Shown here in pieces: positions 29,717 to 39,849 of a stretch of DNA of 64,000 nucleotides. The translations under genes and the position numbers were made by a program. The stretch is taken from assembly GCF_001625365.1 (NCBI RefSeq), contig NZ_LJJF01000001.1, forward strand, positions 5,152,501 through 5,216,500, read 5' to 3'. The DNA is from Streptomyces sp. MJM8645. Lineage in GTDB: Bacteria > Actinomycetota > Actinomycetes > Streptomycetales > Streptomycetaceae. How positions within the stretch are numbered: position 1 is the first letter of the stretch; the number at the start of each line of letters is the position of its first letter. The notes below the pieces were generated by a model. The model ran no database searches. It was given only the letters and a program-made list of their open reading frames with translations, and was not told the origin of the DNA.

Positions 29717-30334
29717 ATGACGCCGGCCCGTGGAGACCATGACGCCCGCCGCCTGGAAGTGTCCGAGGGCGTGTGGCGGGTGCTCTCCAGCCGTGGCTTC
29801 GAAGGGCTGACCCTGCGTGCCGTGGCCACCGAACTGGGCGCCTCCACCGGCCTGTTGACGCACTACTTCCCCAACAAGCGGGCCCTGCTGAGCCACGCCC
29901 TGGACGAACTCGACCGGCGCTCCGGCTCCCGGCCCCGGCGCACCGCCCCCGCCGACGGCACCCCGCCGCCACCCCCCGGGCTGGCCCGACTGCGGGCCGC
30001 GCTGCTCGACGTCCTGCCGCTGGACGGGGCGGCGGCGGCCGGCAACCGGATCTGGGTCGGCTCCTGGGACGTCGCCCTGTCGGACCCCGCGCTCGCGGCC
30101 GCGCACGCGGGTCGCTACGCCCGCTCGCGCGAGGCCCTCGCGGTGCACGTCGCGGACGCCCAGCGGCTCGGGGAGCTCCCGGCCGGGGCCGACGCCGCCG
30201 CGCTCGCGACCGGCGCGCAGGCCTTCGCGCTCGGCCTGGTGGTGCAGGTGCTGTTCGCCCCGGCGGAGTTCCCGCCCGAGCGGCAGACCGCTCTGCTGGA
30301 CGCCTACCTGGCCGGGCTCGCCACCGCCGACTGA
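29717..30334 (+). CDS. TetR-family transcriptional regulator
   Basis: The 205-residue protein has a TetR HTH at about residues 12-56 (LEVSEGVWRVLSSRGFEGLT, then LRAVATELGASTGLLTHYFP) and a ligand domain with an Ala-rich C-terminus. Its motif set resembles BetI/PsrA-like TetR regulators. ATG at 29717 was preferred to the ATG at 29708 because TACGAT then lies seven bases upstream, as in other leaderless genes here. It is divergent from the GNAT gene, and the operator between them overlaps its promoter. The 3' end is a degenerate 18-bp tandem repeat that repeats the stop in frame. Confidence 0.92.
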   Translation: MTPARGDHDARRLEVSEGVWRVLSSRGFEGLTLRAVATELGASTGLLTHYFPNKRALLSHALDELDRRSGSRPRRTAPADGTPPPPPGLARLRAALLDVLPLDGAAAAGNRIWVGSWDVALSDPALAAAHAGRYARSREALAVHVADAQRLGELPAGADAAALATGAQAFALGLVVQVLFAPAEFPPERQTALLDAYLAGLATAD

Positions 30335-30391
30335 CTCACCACCGCTGGCTGACGCGCCACCGGCGGCAGACTCGCCGCCATCGGCTGAGCG
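30320..30391 (+). repeat. degenerate 18-bp tandem repeat across a tetR stop codon
   Basis: Four 18-bp units begin with GCCACCGCCGACTGACTC. Units 1, 2 and 4 contain TGA in the same frame; unit 3 has AGA. The first TGA is the stop of the upstream regulator gene. Confidence 0.75.
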
Positions 30392-30706
30392 GCCGGCCGG
30401 GCTCGCGATCACGGGCCGAGCGGCCGGCCGGGGACCCGACCGAGCGGCTTCCGGCCGAGTCGGTGGGGCGGATTGTCCCCGGAGCGTGATTCGCCCGGGA
30501 TTTCGGTTGTTCGGGTCTTCTCCCGCATCCGATCCGCAGTGGCGGTCATCCGGAGCAGCCTGTTATCGCGGTGGCCATGACACGCATCGTCACGGGTTAG
30601 GTGCGGTGGGTGTACGCAATCAGGCGGTGTGCGGAGGGGATTTCCGGGAGCCCGCGACGGCCGGGCAATGCGGCCGCCGGCCTGGCGGCCTGCGGGAATG
30701 CCGAGG
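30392..30706. other. intergenic region before tRNA-Arg
   Basis: No reading frame with supporting codon bias is seen. GAGCGGCCGGCCGGG occurs twice (near 30387 and 30418), a short direct repeat. The stretch 30490-30600 has lower GC content than its surroundings. Confidence 0.4.
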
Positions 30707-30782
30707 TGGTGCCCCCAGCAGGATTCGAACCTGCGACCTACCGCTTAGAAGGCGGGTGCTCTATCCGCTGAGCTATGGGGGC
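30707..30782 (-). tRNA. tRNA-Arg (anticodon TCT)
   Basis: The minus strand folds as a complete tRNA: acceptor GCCCCCA pairing with TGGGGGC, D-arm AGCTCAGCGGATAGAGCA, anticodon loop CTTCTAA with anticodon TCT (reads AGA/AGG), and T-arm GTTCGAATCC. The CCA end is encoded (30707-30709). AGA and AGG codons are rare in such GC-rich genomes. Confidence 0.97.
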
Positions 30783-31416
30783 GGGACGGGCTGCGCCCGG
30801 GCGGGCGTGACCGTGGCCGGGTCGGGCGACGAGCGCCGGGGGCGCGCGTGTCCGGCCCCGTACCGTGAGGGTGGGGGTGGGGGTCGGTGGGCCCTCGACC
30901 TGTCGGGGACAGGATAAGGGTGCCCAGTTCCTCGGCCGAGTGTGACGACACCGCCGTTGGTGTGTCGGTTCGGTGGAGCGGTCCGATAATCGCAGGTGAA
31001 CGCCGTGAGTGCAGCGGTCTGGGAGTGTTCCGAGCCGGACGTTGTGCAGTCGTTACGGGGCTGCCGCCCCACCCGTTATGGATTCGGCACGGAGAATGTG
31101 TCGCCACCGGTGCGGGTGGGGGGCCGTATTCGGCTTCCTCCGGTCGGATGACGTGCGCGGACGGTCGGTCGGCGCTGTTCCGGGGCGTGTCGGTTGGGGG
31201 CGGCGAGCAGCCGGTTTGTTGTCATGGCCGCGATGAGATGGGCTCGAAGGGGTGCCGAAAGGCCGAAATTCACCCCTGCGAGTGACGTCGGTTTTCCGAG
31301 GCATCGAGTTGTCCACAGGATTTCAGAACTCTCTGGCGGGGATTTCCCGCGAAGCGCACTCTCAACGCGCGCCGGTCGATTCCGTACGGTGCATCGGCGA
31401 GAACGGAGAGTGCACT
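30783..31416. other. 634-base region between tRNA-Arg and ssb paralogue
   Basis: No supported gene is found. Several reading frames cross it, but none shows the third-position GC bias of the neighbours. Base composition is less GC-rich in 30950-31400 than elsewhere. TACGGT at 31385-31390 could be a -10 element for the ssb-like gene. No strong hairpin is visible. Confidence 0.45.
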
Positions 31417-32025
31417 GTGAACGAGATGCAGGTGACGATCGTCGGCATTGTCGCGACGGAGGTGAGCTACGGCGAAACGGGCAGCGGGGTGCCGATGGCC
31501 AAGTTCCGGCTCGGCTGCACCGAGCGCCGGTACGACCGGCAGCGCGAGTGCTGGGCGGACGGCGAGACGCAGTGGCTGACGGTGACGGCCTGGCGGGGGC
31601 TCGCGGTCAATCTGATCGGTTCGCTCGCCAAGGGGGATCCGGTGTTGGTGAGCGGTCGGCTGCGGCTGCGGGAGTGGGCCGACGGCGAGGTGAAGCGCAC
31701 CGGGGCCGAGATCGACGCCCGATCGGTCGGACACGACCTCACCCGTGGTACCTCGGCGTTCCGTTGGGCGGCGGGGGTGCGCGGGCAGCCGTCGGGCGCC
31801 ACCGGGCCGAGCGGGGCGCAGGCCGGGGCAGGGGTGGTGCCGGGGTGGATCGCCGACGCGCTGGAGGCGCGGAAGGCCTTGGCGGTGGCCTCGGCGCCGC
31901 GCCCGCCGGAGCCCCCGCCGCCGGCGCGGCCGGTGTCGGACGGGGTGTCGGAGGCGGAGGTGGGGGAGCGGGGCAGGGTGGCCGAGGGGGAGCGGGGAGG
32001 TGACGAGCAGGCTGCGCTGATCTGA
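31417..32025 (+). CDS. single-stranded DNA-binding protein paralogue
   Basis: The 202-residue protein has an N-terminal SSB OB-fold (residues about 1-105): MNEMQVTIVGIVATEVSYGE, PMAKFRLGCTERRY, TQWLTVTAWRGLAVNLIGSLAKGDPVLVSGRLRLREW. The remaining half is Gly/Pro/Glu-rich and disordered. It lacks the acidic DDxPF tip by which replicative SSB recruits partners (it ends DEQAALI), so it is probably an accessory SSB, as seen for second copies in Streptomyces. GTG at 31417 with GGAGAG seven bases upstream was preferred to the internal ATG at 31426. Confidence 0.9.
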   Translation: MNEMQVTIVGIVATEVSYGETGSGVPMAKFRLGCTERRYDRQRECWADGETQWLTVTAWRGLAVNLIGSLAKGDPVLVSGRLRLREWADGEVKRTGAEIDARSVGHDLTRGTSAFRWAAGVRGQPSGATGPSGAQAGAGVVPGWIADALEARKALAVASAPRPPEPPPPARPVSDGVSEAEVGERGRVAEGERGGDEQAALI

Positions 32026-32334
32026 CGGGTCGATGACCTTAACTGTCGACAAATATGTTGATCGAGACTGTTGTTGCGCCCGCATGTGCAATCTCGCCCG
32101 GATAACGAAAAGTCGCGAGGAGATTCTGGCTGATCGTCAGCTTGTGTCGAAACTGAGGGGGTTGATAACGATCCAGATACGGAATCGTCCTGATTTCGCA
32201 TGGGGGTTTCGGGGCCTGCGGGGCTCAATAGGATTCGTCTGGTTCATACCCGCAGCAGCGCCACAGGGGGCGCGCGCGGCACGGCAAGTCGGCGGGCTGT
32301 CCATCGGTGCGGCCCGGCCCCGGAGGGATCCCAG
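32026..32334. other. intergenic region before the thioester surface protein gene
   Basis: This 309-base region is less GC-rich in its first half. TAGGAT at 32229-32234 could be a -10 element, but no matching -35 was found. No reading frame is supported. Confidence 0.35.
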
Positions 32335-33861
32335 ATGTTCCAGAGGCAGGTGCGGAGTCTCCCCCGCATAACCACTGTCATGCTCACGACCAGCCTGGTG
32401 TTGGGCGGGGGCCTGTTCGCGGCCGGTGCGGCGGCCGCGGCGGACACCCCGGGTGCGGGCGTCAAGGCCGTCCTCCAGAACACGATGGTGGGCGAGAAGA
32501 TCGACGTCGAGGGCAAGGGGACCGTCGACGGCGGTCTGTTCACCCTCAAGACGTCCAACGGCGAGATCCAGACCTACTGCATCGACTTCGACAACCCGGT
32601 CTACCTGGACAGCGCCGCGAAGTACCAGGAGTCGGACTGGAAGTCGAGCTCCCTCGGCGGCAAGAACAAGGTCGAGGCGGCCTCCAAGATCCGCTGGATC
32701 CTGGAGAACTCCTACCCGCAGGTCAAGGACCTGACGGCGCTCGGCAAGACCGTCGGCGTCGACGGCCTGACCGCCGAGGACGCCGCCGCGGGCACCCAGG
32801 CCGCGATCTGGAAGTTCTCGGACAACAAGAACGCCACCCCGCGCAACGCCAAGGCCAAGAAGCTGCGCGACTACCTGCTCGGCGACGCCAACAAGGGCAT
32901 CGCCGCCGAGCCCAACCCCTCGTTGACGCTCAACCCGGACTCCGTCTCCGGCAAGTCCGGCAACAAGCTCGGCCCCTTCACCCTCAAGTCCAGCGCCGCC
33001 GAGGTGAAGCTCACCGTCACCGGTGACGCCGCCGACAAGGTCAAGGTGGTGGACAAGGACGGCAAGCCGGTCGGCGCCACCCTGACCGGTCCGATCAAGG
33101 AGACCCAGCTGTTCCTGGACGTGCCGGCCGGCACCCCGGACGGCTCCGTCGCCCTGGCCGCCGCCGCCGACACCGTCGTGCCCAGCGGCCGGGTCTTCCT
33201 CAGCGAGGGCTACGACCCGAAGCGGCACAGCCAGAGCATGATCCTGGCCGGCTCCAGCAAGCTCAGCGTCTCCGCCGGCGCCAAGGCCACCTGGAAGCAG
33301 GGCCAGGGCGCGCTGGTCGACAGCACCGCCCAGGTCGAGTGCGAGAACAACGGCGTGCGCGTCACCGTCACCAACGGTGGTGACGAGGCCGCCACCGTCA
33401 CGGTCAAGCCGGGCAAGCAGCTGACCGTCCAGCCGGGCAAGACCGAGAACGTGCTCGTCCCGGTCGCCGAGAAGGCCGCCTACGACATCAACGTCACCGG
33501 CCCGAACGGCTTCGCCAAGGAGTTCAAGGGCGTCCTGGACTGCAAGACCGGCGTGACCCCGCCGACCTCCGGCCCGTCGACCCCGGCCGCGAGCGGCACC
33601 CCGAGCGGCGCCCCGAGCACCGCCCCGACCGGCACCCCGAGCCAGGCCGGCACCCCGTCGGCCGGTGCCAGCACCGCCGCCGGCGCGCACCCGAGCCCGG
33701 CCGCGACCAACTCCGCCCCGGGCACCGGTGGCCTGGCCCAGACCGGTGCCAGTGACTCGACCCCGATCCTCGCCGCCGTCGCCGGTGGCCTGGTCCTGGC
33801 CGGTGGCGCCGCGGTCTTCGTCCTGCGCCGCCGTGGCCGCCACGGTCGCACCGCCGCCTGA
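32335..33861 (+). CDS. cell-wall-anchored thioester (Cys-Gln) surface protein
   Basis: The 508-residue protein has a signal peptide (hydrophobic LTTSLVLGGGLFAAGAAAAA). A thioester domain follows: Cys82 in TYCIDFDNP and Gln155 in AAGTQAAIWKFSD are the residues that join into an internal Cys-Gln thioester able to bond to host or surface amines. Beta-sandwich repeats fill residues about 190-410, then a Pro/Ser/Thr/Ala stalk (about 415-465), LAQTG at 467-471, a membrane helix and a basic tail RRRGRHGRTAA. LAxTG is the signal of class E sortases in Streptomyces. ATG at 32335 follows CGGAGGGA. A terminator lies downstream. Confidence 0.93.
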   Translation: MFQRQVRSLPRITTVMLTTSLVLGGGLFAAGAAAAADTPGAGVKAVLQNTMVGEKIDVEGKGTVDGGLFTLKTSNGEIQTYCIDFDNPVYLDSAAKYQESDWKSSSLGGKNKVEAASKIRWILENSYPQVKDLTALGKTVGVDGLTAEDAAAGTQAAIWKFSDNKNATPRNAKAKKLRDYLLGDANKGIAAEPNPSLTLNPDSVSGKSGNKLGPFTLKSSAAEVKLTVTGDAADKVKVVDKDGKPVGATLTGPIKETQLFLDVPAGTPDGSVALAAAADTVVPSGRVFLSEGYDPKRHSQSMILAGSSKLSVSAGAKATWKQGQGALVDSTAQVECENNGVRVTVTNGGDEAATVTVKPGKQLTVQPGKTENVLVPVAEKAAYDINVTGPNGFAKEFKGVLDCKTGVTPPTSGPSTPAASGTPSGAPSTAPTGTPSQAGTPSAGASTAAGAHPSPAATNSAPGTGGLAQTGASDSTPILAAVAGGLVLAGGAAVFVLRRRGRHGRTAA

Positions 33862-33912
33862 ACCGCCCCGCAGGCCCGGAGGCGCTGACCTCCTGAGGCC
33901 CTGACGGCACCC

Positions 33913-33947
33913 GGCCCGGCCCCCGCACCCGCTGCGGGGGCCGGGCC
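33913..33947. terminator. terminator after the thioester protein gene
   Basis: GGCCCGGCCCCCGCA pairs perfectly with the bases at 33933-33947 (15-bp stem, five-base loop). It lies about 50 bases after the stop codon. Confidence 0.85.
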
Positions 33948-34074
33948 TTCGCCGTTCAACCCCGCGCTGCGGATACCCCCGTGGGGCACACCGGGCGTTC
34001 GGGGCCCCCGGCCGGGTGCGGCACAATGGAAGGCTGCAAGCCGAATACTCCCGACGACGCCGGAGCGATCTCAC

Positions 34075-35739
<1,665 letters not shown>

Positions 35740-35798
35740 CACCCAGCCGTCACGGCGGCCCGGCAGACTGCCCCTCGGGGCGGCCTGCCGGCCGCCGG

Positions 35799-35823
35799 CC
35801 CGCCGCCACCGCACGGCGGCGGG
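35799..35823 (+). terminator. weak hairpin after ettA
   Basis: CCCGCCGCC and GGCGGCGGG form a 9-bp stem with a seven-base loop, about 60 bases after ettA and 25 before the thioesterase start. It may only attenuate transcription between the two genes. Confidence 0.35.
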
Positions 35824-35848
35824 CGACCGGACGTCGAGGAGAACACCT

Positions 35849-36292
35849 GTGGCCCGCCACATCTACGCCTGCCCGCTGCGCTGGTCCGACATGGACGCGT
35901 TCGGCCACGTCAACAACGTGGTCTTCCTGCGCTACCTGGAGGAGGCCCGGATCGACTTCATGTTCACCCAGGCCGCCGAGGCCGGGGCGGGGGAGTTCGC
36001 GGGCGGCTCGGTGGTGGCCCGCCACGAGATCGACTACAAGCGTCCGCTGGTGCACCGGCCGGAGCCGGTCACCGTCGAGACCAGGGTGACCCGCATCGGC
36101 GGCGCCTCGCTGACCGTGTCCTACGAGATCAAGGACGTCGCCGAGGACGGCACCGAGACGGTGTACGTCCAGGCGTCCACCGTGGTCGTGCCCTACGACC
36201 TGGCGGAGGGCCGGCCGCGCCGGATCTCGCCCGTGGAGCGGGAGTTCCTGTCCCGCTTCATGGACGAGGAGCCCGCCGTAGTCGCCGCCTGA
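35849..36292 (+). CDS. acyl-CoA thioesterase, hot-dog fold (4HBT type)
   Basis: The 147-residue protein is a single hot-dog domain. MARHIYACPLRWSDMDAFGHVNNVVFLRYLEEARIDFM carries the DMDxFGHVNN motif with the catalytic Asp, as in 4-hydroxybenzoyl-CoA thioesterases. Later strands are EIDYKRPLVHR and TRIGGASLTVSYEI. It should hydrolyse an acyl-CoA; the substrate is unknown. GTG at 35849 lies behind GAGGAGAAC. It follows ettA and precedes an unknown gene on the same strand, so the three may share a transcript. Confidence 0.93.
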   Translation: MARHIYACPLRWSDMDAFGHVNNVVFLRYLEEARIDFMFTQAAEAGAGEFAGGSVVARHEIDYKRPLVHRPEPVTVETRVTRIGGASLTVSYEIKDVAEDGTETVYVQASTVVVPYDLAEGRPRRISPVEREFLSRFMDEEPAVVAA

Positions 36293-36325
36293 GCACCCAC
36301 CTCCGACGATTCGAGCTGACCCGCG

Positions 36326-37018
36326 TTGACCATCACCGCCCGCCTCGCCCTCACCGACGCCGGGGAGGCCGCCGACCTCTCCGCGTTCCTGCTGCGCCTG
36401 CTGCGCTTCGACAAGGCGGCGGCCGTCCGGTTGCAGGCGGTGGCCCCGGCCGGGGAGGACGGCGTGCTGGCGGTCTTCGGCCGGCTGCCGCTGGGCGGTT
36501 CGGGCGCGCTGGCGATCCGCACCGCCCGGCTGACCGGGCCGGCCGAGCCGACCGATCTGACGGTCTCGGCGGGCCAGTTGCTGGACGGCGTGGACGCCGG
36601 GACGGGTGCCGTCGCGCTGCCCGCCCCGGTGACTGGACCGGCCTGGGCCGGGCTGCTGCCGCCGCGCACCGGCTGGCGGCCGGTCGGGGCGCCGCCGGCG
36701 GCCGAGGTGTACCCCGAACTGATGGCCGGGGTGCGGGAGTTCCGTGAGCGCAGCGAGGCCGTCCCGGCGCAGCACCGCGGCCGTGCGGTGCTGGACGCGC
36801 TGGCCGACGAGATCTGGTCCCGCCCGGTCTCCGTGCTGCCGGAGCTGCCGCTGCGGGCGGTGCACGCGGCGTACGTGATCGGCTTCCTGAAGCCCGGGGC
36901 CCCGCTCACCGTGCACCGGGCGGGCGGCTGGCTGCGGCTGAGCGCCCCGGCCGGCTCGGTGGCGGTCCGGACAGTGGCCGCACCCGGCGCGGGGCTGGGG
37001 CTCAGCCCGCTCCGGTAG
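36326..37018 (+). CDS. conserved hypothetical protein
   Basis: The 230-residue protein was not matched to a named family. Third-position GC bias is strong, so it is a real gene. It starts at a TTG (36326) with no good ribosome-binding site; no better start is seen. The sequence is rich in Ala, Leu and Pro, has no signal peptide or obvious membrane helix, and includes LSAFLLRLLRFDKAAAVRLQA near the N-terminus, which could be amphipathic. It lies 33 bases after the thioesterase gene, so it may be co-transcribed. A repeat element begins just after its stop codon. Confidence 0.75.
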   Translation: MTITARLALTDAGEAADLSAFLLRLLRFDKAAAVRLQAVAPAGEDGVLAVFGRLPLGGSGALAIRTARLTGPAEPTDLTVSAGQLLDGVDAGTGAVALPAPVTGPAWAGLLPPRTGWRPVGAPPAAEVYPELMAGVREFRERSEAVPAQHRGRAVLDALADEIWSRPVSVLPELPLRAVHAAYVIGFLKPGAPLTVHRAGGWLRLSAPAGSVAVRTVAAPGAGLGLSPLR

Positions 37019-37020
37019 GC

Positions 37021-37174
37021 CCTCTCTTTCGGATCACGCCGGGCGCGCGACGCCGGAGCACGCACCTCGCCGCGTTGTCGTCGGTCGCCGATGCTCCGCA
37101 TGGACTCCCTCCTCCGCCTTGCGATGCACGCACCCCAACGCCGCGCGCTGATCCGACGTGATCCGAAAGAGAGG
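37021..37174. mobile_element. MITE-like element with 18-bp terminal inverted repeats
   Basis: CCTCTCTTTCGGATCACG at 37021-37038 recurs as a perfect inverted copy at 37157-37174. The 118 bases between them encode nothing recognisable and hold further partial inverted repeats (GCGCGCG near each end). The size (154 bp), terminal repeats and lack of coding capacity fit a miniature inverted-repeat element. No clear target-site duplication was found. The left end begins two bases after the stop codon of the unknown gene. Confidence 0.65.
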
Positions 37175-37199
37175 ACCTGGAGCCAGCCCGGCCCGGGGA

Positions 37200-37604
37200 T
37201 CAGCCCGGGGTGTTGATCATCGAGGCGGCGGCGTAGGTGAGGTAGTCCCAGAGCTGCCGCTCGGCCTCGGCGGGCAGGGCCAGGTCGTCCACGGCCGCCC
37301 GCATGTTCCTGAGCCAGGCGTCGTGCGCGGCGCGGTCGACCTTGAACGGTACGTGCCGCATCCGCAGCCGGGGGTGGCCGCGCTGCTCGCTGTAGGTGCG
37401 CGGGCCGCCCCAGTACTGCATCAGGAACAGGGTCATCCGCTCCTCGGCCGGGCCGAGGTCCTCCTCGGGGTACATCGGCCGGAGCAACTCGTCCTCGGCG
37501 ATGCCCTGGTAGAACCGGTGGACCAGTCGCCGGAAGGTCGGTTCGCCGCCGACCTGGTCGAAGAAGGTCTCCTCGCTGAACGTTCCTCGCCGGATCTCTT
37601 TCAC
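37200..37604 (-). CDS. glbO: truncated haemoglobin (group II, GlbO-like)
   Basis: The 134-residue protein is a single truncated globin. VKEIRRGTFSEETFFDQVGGEPTFRRLVHRFY covers helices A-B. PEEDLGPAEERMTLFLMQYWGGPRTYSEQRGHPRLRMRH contains the distal region, the group-II-type YWGGP segment and the proximal-His helix, and the last part (HDAWLRNMRAAVDDL, LWDYLTYAAASMIN) is helix G-H. It binds haem and probably handles O2 or NO, or helps guard the respiratory chain as proposed for mycobacterial GlbO. GTG at 37604 gives the family-length N-terminus; a longer frame from 37649 is not conserved-looking. Confidence 0.93.
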   Translation of the reverse strand: MKEIRRGTFSEETFFDQVGGEPTFRRLVHRFYQGIAEDELLRPMYPEEDLGPAEERMTLFLMQYWGGPRTYSEQRGHPRLRMRHVPFKVDRAAHDAWLRNMRAAVDDLALPAEAERQLWDYLTYAAASMINTPG

Positions 37605-37702
37605 CCGACCATGGTCGCAGACGCCGACGGGGTCGTACACCGGGACCAAAGGCGTACGACCCCGCAGGGCGTGTGTCGGGGCTCAGGCGACCGGGGCGGC
37701 GG

Positions 37703-38851
37703 TCACACGTCCTCCCACTTGAACAGCTTCCAGGAGATGCCGGTCAGCACGGCCGCGAAGAGCAGCAGTCCGCCCATGGTGGGCAGGGCGTCCATGACGC
37801 CGCCGCCGCGGGTCAGTACCGACTGGGCGGCCGTCACCAGGTAGCGCAGCGGCATGACCTTGGAGACGGTCTCCAGCCAGCCGGGCGCGCTGTCCAGCGG
37901 GATGAACGCGCCGGACAGGAAGGACATCGGCAGCACGATGATCTGCGAGATGCCGTTGGCCGCCTCCTCGGTCTTGGCGACCGAACCGGCCAGCAGGCCG
38001 ATCGACATGAAGGCGAGCGTCGCGCAGGCCACCAGCGGGATGACCAGCCACCAGTTGCCGGTGAGCTTGAGCCCGAAGAAGTTGGTGGCGACCGTCAGGA
38101 ACACGGTGGTCTGGAGGAGCGAGGTCAGCAGCGAGACCAGGATCCTGGAGCTGATGACCGTGCCCGCACTCACCGGGGCCAGCCGCAGCCGGCGCAGCAC
38201 CTTGCTCTTGCGCCACCCGACCAGGGTCAGTGCGGCACCGAACACCGCGCCGGTGGCGACGGCCCAGCCGAGCAGGCCGGGGGTGAGGAACTGGATCGGC
38301 TTGAGCGACTGGTCCTCGACCTGCTGGGCGTCCAGCACGTAGGCCGGCTTCTGGCCGGTGGCGGCCTGGTTGGCGCTCTGGACCACCGAGTTGACGATGC
38401 CCCGCAGCGCGCCGGCGCGGACGGTGTCGGCGGCGCTGAAGCGCAGCTCGACCTTGCCGTCCGGACCCTGCTCGATCATCGCGTCGAAGTCGCCCTTGCG
38501 GACCTTCTCCAGCGTGGCGGCCGCGTCGTCGGTCCTGGTGATGGTGAGGACCTTGTCCAGGTCGACCCGGCCCTCGCCCTGGATCGAGTCGAACAGCTTC
38601 ACCGCCCCGACCTGCGCCACCTTGGCGTGCGGGCTGCTGGAGCCCTTGCCCACGGTGCCGAAGAACACCAGGAACACCAGCGGGAAGAGCAGGATGAAGA
38701 AGGTCGCGGTGCGGTCGCGCTTCATGCCGAGCAGCATCGCGCGGGACAGGCTCCAGAACGCGCTGACCCGCTCCCGCTCGGCGCTCGCGCCGCCGCTCGG
38801 ACCGTCGCTCCGGGCGGGGGTCTTCGGCTCGGTGGACGTGCTGGCGGTCAT
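37703..38851 (-). CDS. ABC transporter permease (ABC-2 type)
   Basis: The 382-residue protein has one N-terminal membrane helix (TATFFILLFPLVFLVFFGTV), a roughly 160-residue extracytoplasmic part (residues 75-185), then five C-terminal helices, the layout of ABC-2 exporters. It includes RRLRLAPVSAGTVISSRILVSL, the coupling-helix-like segment after the second helix. It is the membrane partner of the ATPase encoded just upstream; the two genes overlap by four bases (ATGA). The cargo is unknown; related systems export drugs or lipids. Confidence 0.92.
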   Translation of the reverse strand: MTASTSTEPKTPARSDGPSGGASAERERVSAFWSLSRAMLLGMKRDRTATFFILLFPLVFLVFFGTVGKGSSSPHAKVAQVGAVKLFDSIQGEGRVDLDKVLTITRTDDAAATLEKVRKGDFDAMIEQGPDGKVELRFSAADTVRAGALRGIVNSVVQSANQAATGQKPAYVLDAQQVEDQSLKPIQFLTPGLLGWAVATGAVFGAALTLVGWRKSKVLRRLRLAPVSAGTVISSRILVSLLTSLLQTTVFLTVATNFFGLKLTGNWWLVIPLVACATLAFMSIGLLAGSVAKTEEAANGISQIIVLPMSFLSGAFIPLDSAPGWLETVSKVMPLRYLVTAAQSVLTRGGGVMDALPTMGGLLLFAAVLTGISWKLFKWEDV

Positions 38852-39765
38852 GCGCGGTACTCCCGTCCGGTCAGCTGGAGGAAGACGTCCTCCAGGGTGG
38901 CGCCGCGCACTTCGAGGCCGCGCAGCGCGTTCTGCTCGGCCAGGACGCTCAGGACCGGGGCCGGGAGGCGGGTGGAGACGGAGAGCGAGACGCTGTCGTC
39001 CTCCAGGGCGGCGATGTCGGCGCCGGCCGCGGTGAGCAGGTCCCGGGCGCGTTCGACGGTCAGCTGGCCGGACGCGACGCTGATCCTGACGGTGTCGTCG
39101 ATCTCGCGGATCAGCGTCGCCGGGGCGCCGGTGTGCAGGATCTTCCCGTGGTCCATGATCGAGACCCGGTCGCAGAGCACCTCGGCCTCGTCCAGGTAGT
39201 GGGTGGTGAGGACGACCGTGCGGCCCTCGCCGTTGATGTCCCGCAGGAGGTCCCAGAGGTTGCGCCGGGCCTGCGGGTCGAGGCCGGTGGTGGGCTCGTC
39301 CAGGAAGACGATCTCCGGGTCGTGGGCCAGCGCGCAGGCGATCGACAGGCGCTGCGCCTGACCGCCCGACATCTGGTCGGTCATGACGTCGGCCTTGTCG
39401 GTCAGGCCGACCCGCTCCAGCATCGCGTCGGCCCGCTTGGGGCCGACCCCGTAGAACGACGCGAAGGTGCGGATGGTCTCCCGGGCCGTCAGTTTCCGGA
39501 AGAAGGCGGAGGCCTGGAACTGCACGCCGATGCGCGGCAGCAGTTTCGGATTGCGCGGCCAGGGAGCCATCCCCAGCAGCTCGACCCGGCCCTCGTCCGG
39601 CTTGCGGACGCCTTCCAGGATCTCCATCGTGGTGGTCTTCCCGGCGCCGTTGGGGCCCAGGATTCCGTAAAATTCGCCGGCCTCGACGGTGAGGGACACC
39701 CCGTCGACGGCCTGCACGTCCCCGTACCGCTGACGGATGCCGTCGGCGGATATAGCTGCAGTCAT
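38848..39765 (-). CDS. ABC transporter ATP-binding protein (DrrA-like)
   Basis: The 305-residue ATPase has Walker A GPNGAGKTTTMEILEG near residue 38, Q-loop RIGVQFQA, signature MSGGQAQRLSIACALAHDP, Walker B IVFLDEPTTGLDPQARRNLW and the switch His in VVLTTHYLDEAEVLCD. Such proteins power ABC-2 exporters. The C-terminal region (residues 220-305) is the regulatory extension common to DrrA-type ATPases. The start at 39765 has no ribosome-binding site; TAGGCT lies eight bases upstream, so a leaderless mRNA is possible. The permease gene overlaps its stop. Confidence 0.93.
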   Translation of the reverse strand: MTAAISADGIRQRYGDVQAVDGVSLTVEAGEFYGILGPNGAGKTTTMEILEGVRKPDEGRVELLGMAPWPRNPKLLPRIGVQFQASAFFRKLTARETIRTFASFYGVGPKRADAMLERVGLTDKADVMTDQMSGGQAQRLSIACALAHDPEIVFLDEPTTGLDPQARRNLWDLLRDINGEGRTVVLTTHYLDEAEVLCDRVSIMDHGKILHTGAPATLIREIDDTVRISVASGQLTVERARDLLTAAGADIAALEDDSVSLSVSTRLPAPVLSVLAEQNALRGLEVRGATLEDVFLQLTGREYRA

Positions 39766-39849
39766 GTGGCCTGAGCCTAGGGCTTGCGGAGGGCCCTGTG
39801 CACGTCGGCGACGACGAAATTTGTGGATTGTCCGAGGGATCGGGAACAA

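Noticed and set aside
30486..30917. 143-codon frame crossing the tRNA-Arg, with PSRIRTCDLPLRRRVLYP
   Set aside because: This peptide is the known artefact from translating the antisense of a tRNA; the frame has no bias outside it.
30887..31285. 132-codon plus-strand frame before the ssb paralogue
   Set aside because: No third-position GC bias and no ribosome-binding site; surrounding sequence is AT-richer, as in non-coding DNA.
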